Below are positions 10,921 to 22,593 of a stretch of DNA of 64,000 bases, in pieces (position 1 is the stretch's first letter; every line of letters begins with the position of its first letter). Location: contig CM049321.1 of the NCBI GenBank assembly GCA_026874595.1, positions 8,992,979 through 9,056,978 on the forward strand, written 5' to 3'. The stretch is from Sipunculus nudus (lineage: Eukaryota; Annelida; Sipuncula; Golfingiida; Sipunculidae). Under the pieces are notes generated by a model, which searched no databases, was not told the origin of the DNA, and worked only from the letters and a program-made list of their open reading frames with translations. A program made the position numbers and the translations under genes.

Positions 10921-12209
10921 CCTATTACATTTGTAGCTTGTAGCATTGGAAAATCCAGCAGTTAAGCTTACAACAGACTCTTACAAACTCTGTCATATAA
11001 GGATTCCCCATCTAATGGATCTTAGCCCTCGTTAGCAAGTCAAGAGTCATACCAATCAAATGTAACAGTTTGTTTAGTAAAATAGATGAAAAAAGTGACA
11101 GGTTTCCAATAAAATCTATTTATTTAATCTCAAACTGAAGAGCTTTATACAAAACTTATTTGTATGGGTATTGATTATTATATCCTATGATGTGAATATT
11201 TCAAGAAAATGTGAGTAATTTTAACTATAAAACTAGAAATATGCATTCTCAGGAATGCAGGCCTTTGTTATGTGGGGCAGTCCTTGATGTGGGATGCTCT
11301 TCAAAATGCGTTTGCATTCTCTTATTTGGCCCATACTCCTTTGGTTCATTCATGCAGAAGTTCTCCCAACCCATGTTTGCATTCACCTTTTCAGCCCATT
11401 CCAAGTTTCATTTGTGCAGAAGTGAATGTACATTTGTGAATATTCCTGGAACTCCTACCTGGACCTTGATCATGAGGCGGTTCCACACGAAGATCTAAGA
11501 GATTCTTCTTTGGCCCATTACCAAAATGCCTTAAAATTCCATAAGATTCTGCCAATGATTGTGTGAGTTATGTTGTGAACGAACACACACACACACACGA
11601 ATAAATGCATAATCCTCCTCGGGGAGGAGAATTATTCTGCATTTGAATATTCATTAACATGATGGAATACCACTAATTTCCCAATCCTGATAAATGGCTG
11701 AGTGACATGTTGTCACCATGCCTTAACATTCCGCGGGCTAGAGTTTGACACTGATAGTCAATCCCACCAAGGGGGCCCCTGATTATTTGCTGCTGATAAT
11801 ATCTTACAAAGAGAGAAATTTCAAATTGAAAACTTATCCTGCTTTGAATGAATCATATTTCCAAGCAATTATCAAGAAAGAAACAAACACCAACTGCCAA
11901 GCAAAAGAATTTAAGGAAATCAATTAACAGAATATATTTAAGAAAACAAAGTATTTTTACACAACATCTGGGCTGATGTGAAGAAGATGTGTGGGCAACT
12001 CTAATCACATGCTTAAACAAACCCTTGTGACTAATAATTATAACTGAATGCTGTCAACCAACAGATCACACATGGGACTGGTAATTTAATTAAATCACAA
12101 ATATGGACAAGCTGTGTTTGGTTTATCCAGAACACAGACATGCTTGTGATTTAATTTGGCTTCCATGGCCCCAGTGACTTCAATAAGTTTCCTGTAAGGA
12201 AATGAAGTT
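10921..12209. other. Non-coding DNA, no gene seen
   Basis: Two related 60-bp segments occur near 11315-11430 (GGCCCATACTCCTTTGGTTC and GCCCATTCCAAGTTTCATTT, each followed by TGCAGAAGT). A short (AC)n lies at about 11584-11600. Otherwise nothing is recognisable. Confidence 0.5.
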
Positions 12210-12228
12210 ATATATACACACACACACG

Positions 12229-12259
<31 letters not shown>
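12210..12259. repeat. Compound (TA)n/(CA)n microsatellite
   Basis: TATATACACACACACACGCA and further CA units, closing in ATATATATTTATATA. Confidence 0.95.
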
Positions 12260-12552
12260 TTATATACCTTCCTTTCTGCTGTACAGATTATGCAGTATTT
12301 GTTATATTAATTATTAGAATTGTCTGTTCTAATTAGTAAGTCAATAAATTAAGAGTGCACTGCTTTATTAATAAATAGTTATACGTATAACTTTAATTTG
12401 ATCCTTATGTTTCATTACAAGCATATTATCTGGTGAAGGAAATTACAGGGATTGGGAAAGGCCATTTTGAAGGCAAATATAATGCACAGCTTTGTCATTA
12501 TCAACCTCAAAAATTAATTCTTCAAGTCCTAATTACCCATTTATCTTTACCC

Positions 12553-12554
<2 letters not shown>

Positions 12555-12607
<53 letters not shown>
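12555..12607. repeat. (TA)n microsatellite
   Basis: About 26 TA dinucleotides without interruption. The apparent frames across it (runs of alternating I and Y) are artefacts. Confidence 0.97.
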
Positions 12608-12610
<3 letters not shown>

Positions 12611-12881
12611 ACAGAAATTTACTTGAATAATAATGATCACTTTGTGAGATATCATGTATATACAACAATTAAGATATCAAACAAAATTATGAAACACAAT
12701 AAAATATTTTAAAATTTAATGTCTTCAGGCCTGTTAAAAGGTAAATGACCGAAAAAAGAGTAAGTGCTCCAGAAAAAAAGAGTAGACATCTTTGAAATAA
12801 AGGGTGGAAAAAGAGTAAAATAAGAGTCAATTCCCGTTTTTTTTATCACAGACTGAATAAAGAAGTGCTGGGCATAGCACA

Positions 12882-12884
<3 letters not shown>

Positions 12885-12961
<77 letters not shown>
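12885..12961. repeat. (TA)n microsatellite
   Basis: About 38 TA dinucleotides, 280 bp from the previous tract. Open frames on both strands through it are spurious. Confidence 0.97.
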
Positions 12962-12964
<3 letters not shown>

Positions 12965-13199
12965 ACACTATCATTATGACCCAATGTCAGATATATATAC
13001 ATGGTGCATATTCCAATTCATGGAGATCAGGGCATTTTCCACATTATGACACATGCTGGACAGTTGCACACAAACAAATGTGAAATGTCCTATTGTTGTT
13101 CAAACTGGACTGTTAATTAAAGCAGGAGAGAAATAGAGTATATCAGAAAGAATGAAAAAAAAGTGATGCTGAAAAAAGGAGAGAAAAAAAGAGTAATTA

Positions 13200-13505
13200 G
13201 GCCAAAAAAAAAAGGTATGGTTCTCAGGCAATTTTTTTTCAGAAATCAATGCGGTCGGGCGGTATTTTATTTTTAAACTTTTTTTTGTATGTTTCGATCA
13301 AATGTCATATGATCAGGAAAAAGCATGTTAATGACAGGTTTCTTCTTGCTAAGCAGGTAAAAGCACTACATAACAAAGGAAATCGTGTCAAAATTGTATT
13401 ATTTTACCATCTTGAATGATGAAATCAAAATAAAAATGTTTGATGCGGGGGGTTGAAATTGACGCGGGCGGTCCCTGAGAACCATACCTTTTATTTTTTT
13501 TGGCC
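13200..13505. mobile_element. 306-bp MITE with TTA target duplication (PIF/Harbinger-like)
   Basis: The left end reads GGCC, a run of A, then GGTATGGTTCTCAGG; the right end is the same on the opposite strand with a slightly different A-run. TTA lies immediately outside both ends (13197-13199 and 13506-13508). A 3-bp TWA duplication and G-starting inverted repeats are the hallmarks of PIF/Harbinger elements. There is no coding capacity. The interior carries two related G+C-rich pieces (GCGGTCGGGCGG and GACGCGGGCGG). The termini share GGCC with the 2.3-kb element at 59019-61332. Confidence 0.82.
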
Positions 13506-13508
13506 TTA

Positions 13509-15173
13509 GCATCATTTACAGTAAATCCTTAAAAAAGAGTGACTCTTTTAAAAGAGAGTGATCTGGCAGGTTGGGTCTTCCAACTTTGTATGAAGGGGTA
13601 GCAGGTGTGTAATGAAAGCATCTGCTGATACCCTGAGATCTATCTATAATTTATACAATATAAAGGATATACACTGTGTATAGTTTACTATATGGTGAAA
13701 TCATGAAAATATAGTACCCTAGCTCGTGAAACACTGAAAAAGTTTATATTGTGAAATTTTAACCTCCTCAAAAAATGAATCCAACCACAGTTTATGGCCC
13801 GGAAAAACTATACTTAAATGCCTGAAGTCGCTGCCAGATGATCAAATGTCATCAAGGGTTGTTACAAGGACATGCTGATGATAAGCAGTACGACACCTGA
13901 CGTTGTATTACGATGTAATGATACTCTGGATGTATCATTACTTATTGATGGTCTGATGATTGATAATGGCCGGTCAATCGGTGCAAACTATCTGATCAGC
14001 GTCCTTGCATTGTCATAATTGATGACACAGTATCACCTAACTTAGGATTTTCAATGAAGAAATGTAGGCTTTGCAAACTCCAGAAAGTCTTTGTTCAGGT
14101 ACAGTCAATTTTCATACTCCTAAACAACCGATTGATTCAAATTACTGGTTTGTTGAGATCAACTGATTTTTACTGATGATCAACCATAAAATTACAACCA
14201 ATTCCCAACACTATAAATAGTATTATTAAAACCCTTATTTTTGACAATATAAGTCAGCATATGGAGGATAATTGACATAAAGAAATCAATACATTTATAC
14301 ACCACCATTATAATATTAGAGCCTTCTTCCCCAAGGACTTTGTTTCAAAACTCTGTTCTAGTTATGGTTTGGTGAGATCATCATAACAGAACCCTGATAA
14401 AACAAAGAAAAAGTTAAAATTGCAAAATTTTATACTCTCAAATATGAAGGAAACTTCAGTATATGTCATCCATGAACTCTGCCTGAAATGAAGTCGGCTG
14501 AGCTGGACACAGCAACACAACATACAAAGAAAGATGGTGCTGGGTGTGTGCATGCAGTGACTGTTTTATGCTTGTGCATTACTTGAATCTTCCCTATCCA
14601 GATGATAGTTCTGGTATTGATTCCCCAATACACATCCTGTTACCTGCAGTGGACAAACATGGGATCTCCATAACAGAGATAGTTTACCTACCAACTATAT
14701 CACAAAGTACCTTCAAATTGACAAATCAATTTCCGAGTCCATTTTGTCAATTTGCATCATGCTGCACTACTTATTTTATTAATGTATGATGGCTGCACGG
14801 AACACAAGAACACATTAGCGGGTACAGTTGATTACACTTCAATGTAGGCATTAAAGTTGTATATCAGGCATCAATCTGGCTGTGTATATTTGATATCGGC
14901 CAATCGCAAACAGTCTTCATTTCCTTTCAGCTCTTGATTGGACCTAATTGCGTACAACTGTTCCGCCGTGCACAAGTCTATTAAAAACATCAAAAATATG
15001 TGGAATCTGAAATATCCTGAATGATATGGAATATTGCTGTAAGTGTTAATGCCCTTTGAGTTTTCAATGAATACTCTGAAAGCTTTAGTCAATCCTAGTT
15101 GTTATATTTTTGTTGTGCAAATACCTTTGGAAAAGGACATATGCAGAACATGGTCTGACATGCACAACTATTG
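13509..15173. other. Non-coding DNA with a TGAT-rich block
   Basis: The block about 13810-14060 is unusually rich in TGAT/ATCA words and has moderate G+C, unlike its flanks, and may be a conserved non-coding element. Frames of 60-80 codons near 14360-14790 and 14871-15092 have no splice or start support. Confidence 0.4.
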
Positions 15174-15175
15174 TA

Positions 15176-15352
15176 CAGTAAACCCTGTGTTATAAGGCCA
15201 ACCGTGGGACTGGCCAAAGTGGTCTCAGTTCCCAGGTGGCCTTGTTAGACAGGTCAGTCATATAACCAATGTGAATGCTTTCCATTTAATCAAGTGTGGT
15301 CTTAACAGAAATGTTTTTGGTAGACAGATGGTCTTTCAGACAGGTTCCACTG
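15176..15352. mobile_element. 177-bp pogo/Tigger-like MITE
   Basis: The ends are CAGTAAACCCTGTGTTATAA on the left and the reverse complement of GGTTCCACTG on the right, with TA directly outside each (15174-15175 and 15353-15354). CAGTGGAACC termini with a TA duplication are typical of pogo/Tigger Tc1-mariner elements. The interior repeats the phrases GTGGTCTCAGTTCCCAGGTG, TTAGACAGGT and GGTAGACAGATGG. No protein is encoded. Confidence 0.72.
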
Positions 15353-15354
15353 TA

Positions 15355-16194
15355 TTTCAATGTGGTCAGCCATGCACTGAAAATATTCATCTGTAATTTG
15401 AATACCCATTGCGTTTTTACTAGTATAATTTTGCAATGGGGTAGGCCCTCACCCTGTCAGGTCCACAAGATGGAATACAAAAAAGACATTGCTATTTCAA
15501 ACCCAGTTCATGCCCATGTGGTAAGTGTTTTACAGTCAGGCTGTGTTGACTTGCACTGTTGTTTAGAGAACTGTGAATATGGCCAGCTGGTGTTTGACCT
15601 TGTGAACAGTTTATTATTGCCCATTCTCCAAGTAAAAGACCTCTGGTTAAGAACTTAACCATAAGGGTCCACCCTCTTCACCCAGGAGTGGACATGTTTT
15701 GGTTGTGTCACCTTTAACACCTGGCAAACAGCTGCAGTGAATTTCAGGTTTTATATGTATTGGGTATGGTATAATCAAGATGTCATTAATGAAACTATTT
15801 TGTCTATAAGACAACCAACTGAATATGTGAGGTTCACTCAAAATTTCAGGCTCTTGTGAGGTTTGCACCTGAGCACTTTAGTCATTATAACCCCTGTGAT
15901 ATAATACAAAATCTAAAATGTAGCAAAAGTCTCAAACAGGAAAGGGGGGGGGGGGGGTCGCCAGAGGGGAAGCCTAGCTCAGCTGAGTCAAGGGAGATGC
16001 CTGGAGTGAAGCAGTAACATAACACATAACATAGGTGAGGGCTGCAACTCAGTGCAGACTACTAGGCTGGGTTGGCTTGATGTAAACAACACTTGACATG
16101 GTGTATGAAAACTTAAGCTACCCTTTTCACCAATTCCATTCATATTTAGTATTTTATTAGCTTTAAACCTTATCTGCAAGTCCATTATGTAGGA
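15355..16194. other. Non-coding DNA with a poly-G run
   Basis: A run of about 15 G lies near 15943-15957, just before CGCCAGAGGGGAAG. A frame of 120 codons at 15296-15658 crosses the end of the MITE and is not gene-like. Confidence 0.5.
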
Positions 16195-16917
16195 AAAAAA
16201 TGTGCCATAGTCAAAATTTGGCAAAATTTAAGGAAATGATTTTACATTTATGCTAATAACTTAAAAATTTTTTTGTAATTTTGAACTTATTTCTGGTATA
16301 TAACTAAAACTAAGTTGTATATTGATTAAATCTTGAAATAAGCTCTCTGGCTAAACAAATTATCTTGTTAAGTGAGTAAATATATTTCCTGATTTCATTT
16401 TTATAAAGAGCATTATGTTAAGGCTCAAAACTTCAAAGGTTTATGCAATATTGACCTAATTTCTTGCACGATGTACACAGAAAATATATGCAGAATGGTT
16501 ATATCAAATATGAATAGATCAGCAACAGCGATTTCATTGTGGGTAGTTTTTACTGGAAATAGGTTTTACTGGAAAACGGAGGTTTTTCCTTTATTTCTCA
16601 AACGAACAAACTAATCAAATATGAATTGATTAACAACAGTGGTTTTAATTGTGGGCAGTTTTGATGTGTAACAATTATAGGTTTTACTGGAAAACTGAGG
16701 TTTTTCTTTTATTTCTCAAAGGAGCCTATTATGTCACAGTGACCCAGTTTCATGTTTTACAGGAGAACTAATAGACATCTCTGTTGAATTGTGGCTTCGT
16801 AGGTCAAATGGTTTCAAAACATGCCCTATTAAAGCACATCCTGCCGGACAGAGGGACAACTGAAAAAGGACAATGACTATATATAGCTCAGATGACTTAA
16901 AGTCAGGTGAGCTAAAA
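16195..16917 (+). repeat. Hairpin-ended repeat, 5'-truncated (copy 2)
   Basis: The 3' end is TAGCTCAGATGACTTAAAGTCAGGTGAGCTAAAAA, the same stem-loop as in copy 1. The body from GGCAAAATTTAAGGAAATGA through ATGCTAATAACT matches 45095-45150 in order and continues to do so for several hundred bases, so copies 2 and 4 form one subfamily. Two internal tandem pieces share TTTTACTGGAAAACNGAGG. Confidence 0.75.
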
Positions 16918-17535
16918 AGTATACAAAAAGTAAACCTCCTGAAAAAGTATGAAAAAAAAGTATAAAAAGAAGTCTTGCCTAAAGAAAGTAAGATATACTT
17001 TAAAAAGAGTATGGAGTGACAGCACTGTACTTGACGCTGGGGCTGCTATTTAGACGATAATGATTGTATATGGTCAATTCTGTCACACAGATCAGAAATG
17101 CATGTAAAGCTCTGTCACAGAGATCAGACACACACGTAAAATGTCCATTTATCTGAGCTACAGACACTAACATATAACAGTCATTATGTCTGCTGCCAAT
17201 ACCAATATTTCCACTAGGAGATGCATGTAAAATCCCCATCACTCTTGACCAGAGCAAGTCATGATAAAGACAGTCAAGTCTGTTTCATGTACCATATATC
17301 AAAATATAGAGGCATGTCAGGAGTCCATCTCTTGAGCTCCAGAAAATCATATATCAGTTGTATCAAAAACTATGAAGCTGAAGAAGACAGAAGGATGAGT
17401 ACAGTCTAAGTACTGACAATTCAGCCTCCAAGTATTATGTGAGGAGGATCAGGTTGAAAATAAGGTCTAAATGATCTTTTCAAGGTATTAAGAGTTCAGA
17501 AAAATATGTTACTTTCATATTATACATCTACCAAT
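16918..17535. other. Non-coding DNA
   Basis: A/G-rich runs such as AAAAAGTATGAAAAAAAAGT follow the repeat end and look like a degenerated tail. ATCAGA and CTGTCACA words recur near 17080-17130. No gene is supported. Confidence 0.5.
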
Positions 17536-17915
17536 TACGAGCAGAGTCAAAAGACCATGCATAATATGCTCGTAGTATGTCTGGTGACCCCTGACCTTGT
17601 TTATTACATGTGCTGATTTTGCCAAACATCAAACACACAATATACTTTGCTGATAAAAAAAAATTTATAGCCTGTTTCCTGGGAATCCGTCATATTCCCG
17701 GTAAGTTAATGTAGTGACACCACCAGAAAATCTTGTGATCTTTGACCTCATTATACATGCACTAGCTAATTTTGCTGAGAATCAAACCACAGGTGAGATA
17801 CTTTATTAGTTCATATTCAAAAGGAGTTTCATGAAAATATCCACCAAAACCATAGTAATTAAGTTATCTTGGTGACACTAAAAGTTAATCAAATGGATAG
17901 ATTTTGCAGGCCAAT
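17536..17915 (+). repeat. GTGACCTCTGACCTCATTAAA-type interspersed repeat (copy 1)
   Basis: It opens with an 8-bp inverted repeat TACGAGCA / TGCTCGTA (17536-17543 and 17567-17574). The body contains the approximate unit TGACCTCATTA...GAATTTTGCTGAGAATCAAAC...GAGTTTCATGAAAATAT...AAGTTATCTTGGTGACAC, about 150 bp long and repeated twice. The same unit occurs at 33001-33460 and 49894-50640. The element is non-coding and its class is not recognised. Confidence 0.65.
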
Positions 17916-20700
17916 ATGGTCCCTGGGAAGCTATCAGCAAGACAGGTTTATATAAACAGGCTCATTCAGATTTTGTAACCAAAGATCCATTCCTATGTCA
18001 CATTATAATTTATGAAGATGATTATTCAAAGTACAGAACAAGACAGGAATACATATAACAATAACAGTAATTAAGTTATATATTGAGCCTTGGTGCAGGA
18101 ATTGCTTTAAAATATATATAAGCTAGCTTGCTTTTGGTAACTGTAGTACTACATATATACGTTAATTACTGTTTAAATCTGCAGTTCTGATCTGCATGTC
18201 ATTTTATATTATTTAAAACAAATGAAGGTAGCAATTAAAATTAATAATTAATATAAAATTAATTAAAATAAAATTAATATAAATATATATATATATGTTA
18301 TATTTGTCATTTGCAATATAAATTTTTACAATAAATCTTTTGTTTGAATGTGTACGAATATTAGTTTTATAATTTAGATACACATCTAGACAACTTGAAG
18401 AAAATTAACACCACTTCCTGACATTGTGCTTATAGTCATGTGAACTTACAAAGCATCAGGAGTATTGTTCATATTTAAAAGAATAAAAAACTGTTCTCGT
18501 ATAAAATCATGTATTAATAAATACACAATTTTTCCTAAAATTCCTTTCATCATGTTAATCCTTACCATAGCAAATTAGATTTTATATCCTGAATAATCTG
18601 GCTTCAAGGAATCTGAGATACATGCTTGTGTTACCATAACAACCAAGGGATAAGATCATCTCAGAAAATATGAGTACACGAAGTATCTCCCAAACCTGAA
18701 AACATTTTGATTGTTAATTTAAATTCCATGAACTAATTTTTTATCGATAATGATAGTGATTTAAACTAAAATCAAATACTTTTGGGCAGAATTTGAGACA
18801 AAGGTTGCATAATATAGTACTTTGATGGAAGCTAGTGAGTTTACTTGTGGTAACATCAGGCATTGAAAGTGACCTTGTTTGATCATTGAGTAAGTAATAA
18901 AGGGATAGAGTCTGGAAATAGATGTGTATAATAGTGTGAGCAGAGGGAAGGGGTGAAAGAGGCCACCTGAAAAAAATGTACTGACTTCCACCCAGAGGAC
19001 ATCGAAGCCAAGGAAAAGAGAGAGAGATTGCGTTCAATCATTGTGGGGGTCTGTAGAGCTGATACCTGCTCTAATCAATCAGGATGACAGATTTATCAGA
19101 AAGATTCAGCGTCTTTTCCACTTAGGATCTGTCCACATGTAACAGACGTATCTTCCTAACGGACTGAGCTATCCCATCAAGCCCTGCTCGTGACAAACAA
19201 GCTCCTGTCTTGCAGTGAATCGTAAAGCCCGCTTGGCAGATTGTGGGCTCAGAGCTGGGGAGCTAGCGGAGTGAGCTATGCAGGTGTGGCCCTGGCTGAT
19301 CAATACGACCACACCCTGTTTCCCGATCAGGTCCAGCTTACCGTCAGCTTACAACGTTAGGTAAAGGGGAGCTTTTAAACGAGAGATGTACCAGGTATTA
19401 CACCACACCTGTCAGTTGTCCAGGGAATGTTTGCAAGGTCATCTTCAATGGCCTATTATGATGCCCATGGTACCCTACATACTTCATGAAAACCATTTTT
19501 ATTCTCCTGTAATGAAGCCTAAAAAATTTAGGATAATCATTCCCAACTTCTATCGGTTTGACAAGTCTTAAATGATGCACTGAACAGTAAATGCAGAAAA
19601 AAAATTAAACCAAGACATTTGTATATATTGTATACATGTAAGTTGGTACCATATTGTCATGAAATGATACAGTGGATGACCCAGTCTTGGCTTGTGACCA
19701 GATGGAAACAACACATCCCTTTCTCTTACCAATAATAATGACTTTTCCTTTCTTGGTTTAAAGCAATTAATATATTCATTAACTGCATGACTTTCCCACA
19801 CTGGGAATCTCATTTTGCAGGTTTTACCAAATCTTAGAATGAAATTTACTCTGTTTCTGCACATCACAAGTCATCCACTTATTTTATAGGTCCTCTATTT
19901 AGTTAAAAAAAGAATGAAGATAGTAAATTAATTCTGATTCTGATTTTCAGGATATATTCCCATGATACTTTTAAGAAAAAAAGACAATTAACCATTTATA
20001 ATAATTAGCATTAGTGAAGTACCTGAGTACACAAGTATGCTTAAGTGTGTTTATAGCATAATGACATGACAATTTAATGCAATCACCTCATTGATTTATA
20101 CAAGTTGATCATCAATTTTCATTCATTGTGAAATCCAGTTATTTATGTAGCAGTAAATAGTATGATTAACAAATTTACAGTTGCACTAGCTTGACCATAG
20201 GTATAAAGGTCACACATGATGGCTTTCAAATTTTAGAAATTTCCATGAACATAACAAGAGCTTTATTTGGGGTTCAATCATTATCTGATACAATGACACA
20301 GTGGCAACAATTTTAGGGTATAACTGATCACTGTAAAAGGATCCTCTTAAACAACAACAACAATAAAGACAATAATAGTATATGACCCTAAATCAACAAT
20401 ATTAAGTTTAAAATATAGGTTTGGGTCAGTTTATAAATGTGCATCAGAGAAAATCTGGGAAATGACAGACTACATGAGTTGGTAAAGTTCAAAGATCCTT
20501 TCAAACACATACAAATAAGTGTCATTTCTGATTTGCTGAATTTGACTTTAAAACTCTTGGTCTAACAAATTTTCAAGGAAGCTTCCACAAAATTCCAGAA
20601 TACATGCTCAATGCTGTGTTTTTCCAAGACAGTACATTAGCCTGGACTTTTTAAGAGGCTATTTTCCCGGACTTACCAGGAAATCATGCAAATGTGTAAA
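17916..20700. other. Non-coding DNA with a G+C-richer block at about 19020-19380
   Basis: No gene is supported. AATTAATATAAAATTAATT-like sequence fills 18235-18290. The block 19020-19380 is richer in G+C, with GGGATAGCTCAGTCCGTTAGG on the minus strand at about 19155-19175, a tRNA-like A-box region without a matching B box. It could be a decayed SINE head or simply conserved non-coding sequence. Confidence 0.4.
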
Positions 20701-21000
20701 GGTAAAGTCTGTTGGGCTTTTACACCCGAGCCTAATTAATGGCTCATCGGGTGGGAGCTTATCCTGGCTTCAGTAGCCTGAAGCAACTTAGGAGTTAAAC
20801 TCCTCCTGGATGGGACTTTAGCTAGTTCATTGGAAATTACCTTCCCAGTACCCATTTCTACTGCTGATTGGACAGATCGAGGGACACTTGCGGTTCGGAC
20901 CTTGCTTAAGGATCCTGGCACAGTTGGGGTCTGACCAGGATTCAACTCACGACCTCTTGATCATGAGCTCGGCACTTAAACCATTACACCACTGCCCCCA
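20701..21000 (-). mobile_element. tRNA-derived SINE, family C
   Basis: On the minus strand the head reads GGGGGCAGTGGTGTAATGGT (A-box region), then an anticodon-arm-like stretch and GAGTTGAATCC (B-box-like), about the spacing of a tRNA. A 200-bp unrelated body follows, ending in ACCCGATGAGCC...GGGTGTAAAAGCCCAAC. No poly-A is obvious at the 3' end. RNA polymerase III promoter boxes inside a tRNA-like head define this class. Confidence 0.75.
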
Positions 21001-21448
21001 ATTTACTCACAAATATGTTAACCCTGCTAATTAAGTTAACTGTTATGGCCATGCCAATTAAAAAATACACATTAATGTAAGTCTAACCAAACTTATAACA
21101 TTTATTAAAAGGTACATATTGATAGTAACGGTTAATAATTCATAGCCTGATATCATATTATACAAACTGATATCATAATACACAAACTGATATCATATTA
21201 TTTTAGCCATTAAAGAAATACAGTAAAACAACAAGGATGAAAACCAAAATTACCAGGATGCCAAAGTGTAAAATTAAATCAGGAACATCTAAAAAAATGT
21301 ATGTTTCAGAAAGTATGTCAAACCAAACTAGATTTACTTGTGAACAGAAGAGAGTGGAATTCAATGCTGCTCTGAAATAACAGTCTTGCACTTCTCTGGT
21401 ATAAAATTTGTTTATAACTAGAATACGGGTAGTCGACAAGCGACTACG
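21001..21448. other. AT-rich DNA with a short GATATC tandem
   Basis: Three copies of CTGATATCATATTATACAAA-type sequence lie at about 21147-21203. At 21430-21446 TAGTCG-ACAAG-CGACTA forms a perfect 6-bp hairpin just outside the next element. Confidence 0.6.
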
Positions 21449-22593
21449 TGTATCCGCCTAAATCAGAGTGGAACGGGTGAAGTGAGGCATGGATTGAGTG
21501 GCAAGGGGAAATAGAGTGAAGTGTTGCATATTAGCATGGATGTCTGCAGCCAAATTGTGTATGTAGGTTGCCCCCCTACCACAAAATCCAGAAAGCCGTC
21601 CAAGTTGTATACATATGCAAAATTTAAGGCAGATAAGTCAAACCACTACATGTATATGAGTGATTTTAGCCCGTGGCAGACAAACAGATGGACCCTGCTG
21701 AGCAAAAATGGTTGCAGGTGACGCCACCAGTTTTGCGTATAATAAAGAGCTATGTGAGAACTATACACATGCAAAACTTTGGCCCAATCGGTCAAACGGT
21801 TCCCAAGATATGAGCTTGGATGTCTGCTGCATAAACTAGAATGCAGGTGGCGCCACCTGTCATAAAATCAAGAGAGCTGTCAGGGATGTATAAACCTGCA
21901 TAATTTTAGCCAGATATGTCAAACCACTGCCGAGATATGAGTGATTTTATCCCATGGCAGACAAACAGACAGGAGCTGTGCAAAAATGGCTGCAGGTGGC
22001 GCCAGCAGTTTTGCTGTGATAAAGAGCTATGTGAGATCTATACACATGCAAAATTTTGGCCCAATCGGTCAAACGGTTCCCGAGATATGAGCTTGGATGT
22101 CTGCAGCGTAAACGTGAATGTAGGTGGCGCCACCTGTCATAAAATCAGAAAAGCTATCCAGGATGTATACGCATGCCGAATTTCAGGTGAATTAGTCAAG
22201 TCACTGCAGAGATATGAGTGATTTTAACCCAAGGCAGATGAACAGATGGACACTGTGCAAACATGGTTGCAGGTGGCGCCACCATTTTTTGTGTATGTTA
22301 TAAAGCTCTCCAAGGGCTACATTTGTGCAAAAAAAATTTCCTGATCAGTCAAACGATTCCCAAGATTTGTGGGTTTATGTGTGGAAACAGACGCACAAAC
22401 GGACGCAGAGCGCAGAGGAAAGGTGAGAGGTCAAAACAAAATCGGGGCGCAGCAGTTCACATGTGACCCGAACATAATCCCGGATTTCGTAAAATTCCGG
22501 CCAGCGGTTACGGAGGAGTTCTCCGGACACCTACGCAGCGGCGGCGGTGGGCTGAAAACATAGTATCGGCAAAACTCTGTTTTGGCGGATACA
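21449..22593. mobile_element. 1.1-kb inverted-repeat-bounded element with a GGTGGCGCCACC dimer array
   Basis: The left end TGTATCCGCCTAAATCAGAG and the right end, read on the opposite strand as TGTATCCGCCAAAACAGAG, form imperfect 19-20-bp terminal inverted repeats. Between them the palindrome AGGTGGCGCCACC recurs near 21717, 21845, 21993, 22122 and 22271, with spacings alternating about 129 and 148 bp, so the array is made of 277-bp dimers. Shared blocks include GGCCCAATCGGTCAAACGGT and CCGAGATATGAGTGATTTTA. The last 170 bp are G+C- and CpG-rich. I see no transposase, and no clear target duplication. Confidence 0.6.

Noticed and set aside
12865-13083. Frames of alternating I and Y on both strands, also at 12433-12630 and 23486-23730
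   Set aside because: They are (TA)n microsatellites read as codons.
15296-15658. 120-codon plus-strand frame
   Set aside because: It starts inside the pogo-like MITE and runs into unrelated DNA.
19155-19180. tRNA-like GGGATAGCTCAGTCCGTTAGG on the minus strand
   Set aside because: No B box at the required distance and no cloverleaf, so neither a tRNA gene nor a firm SINE.
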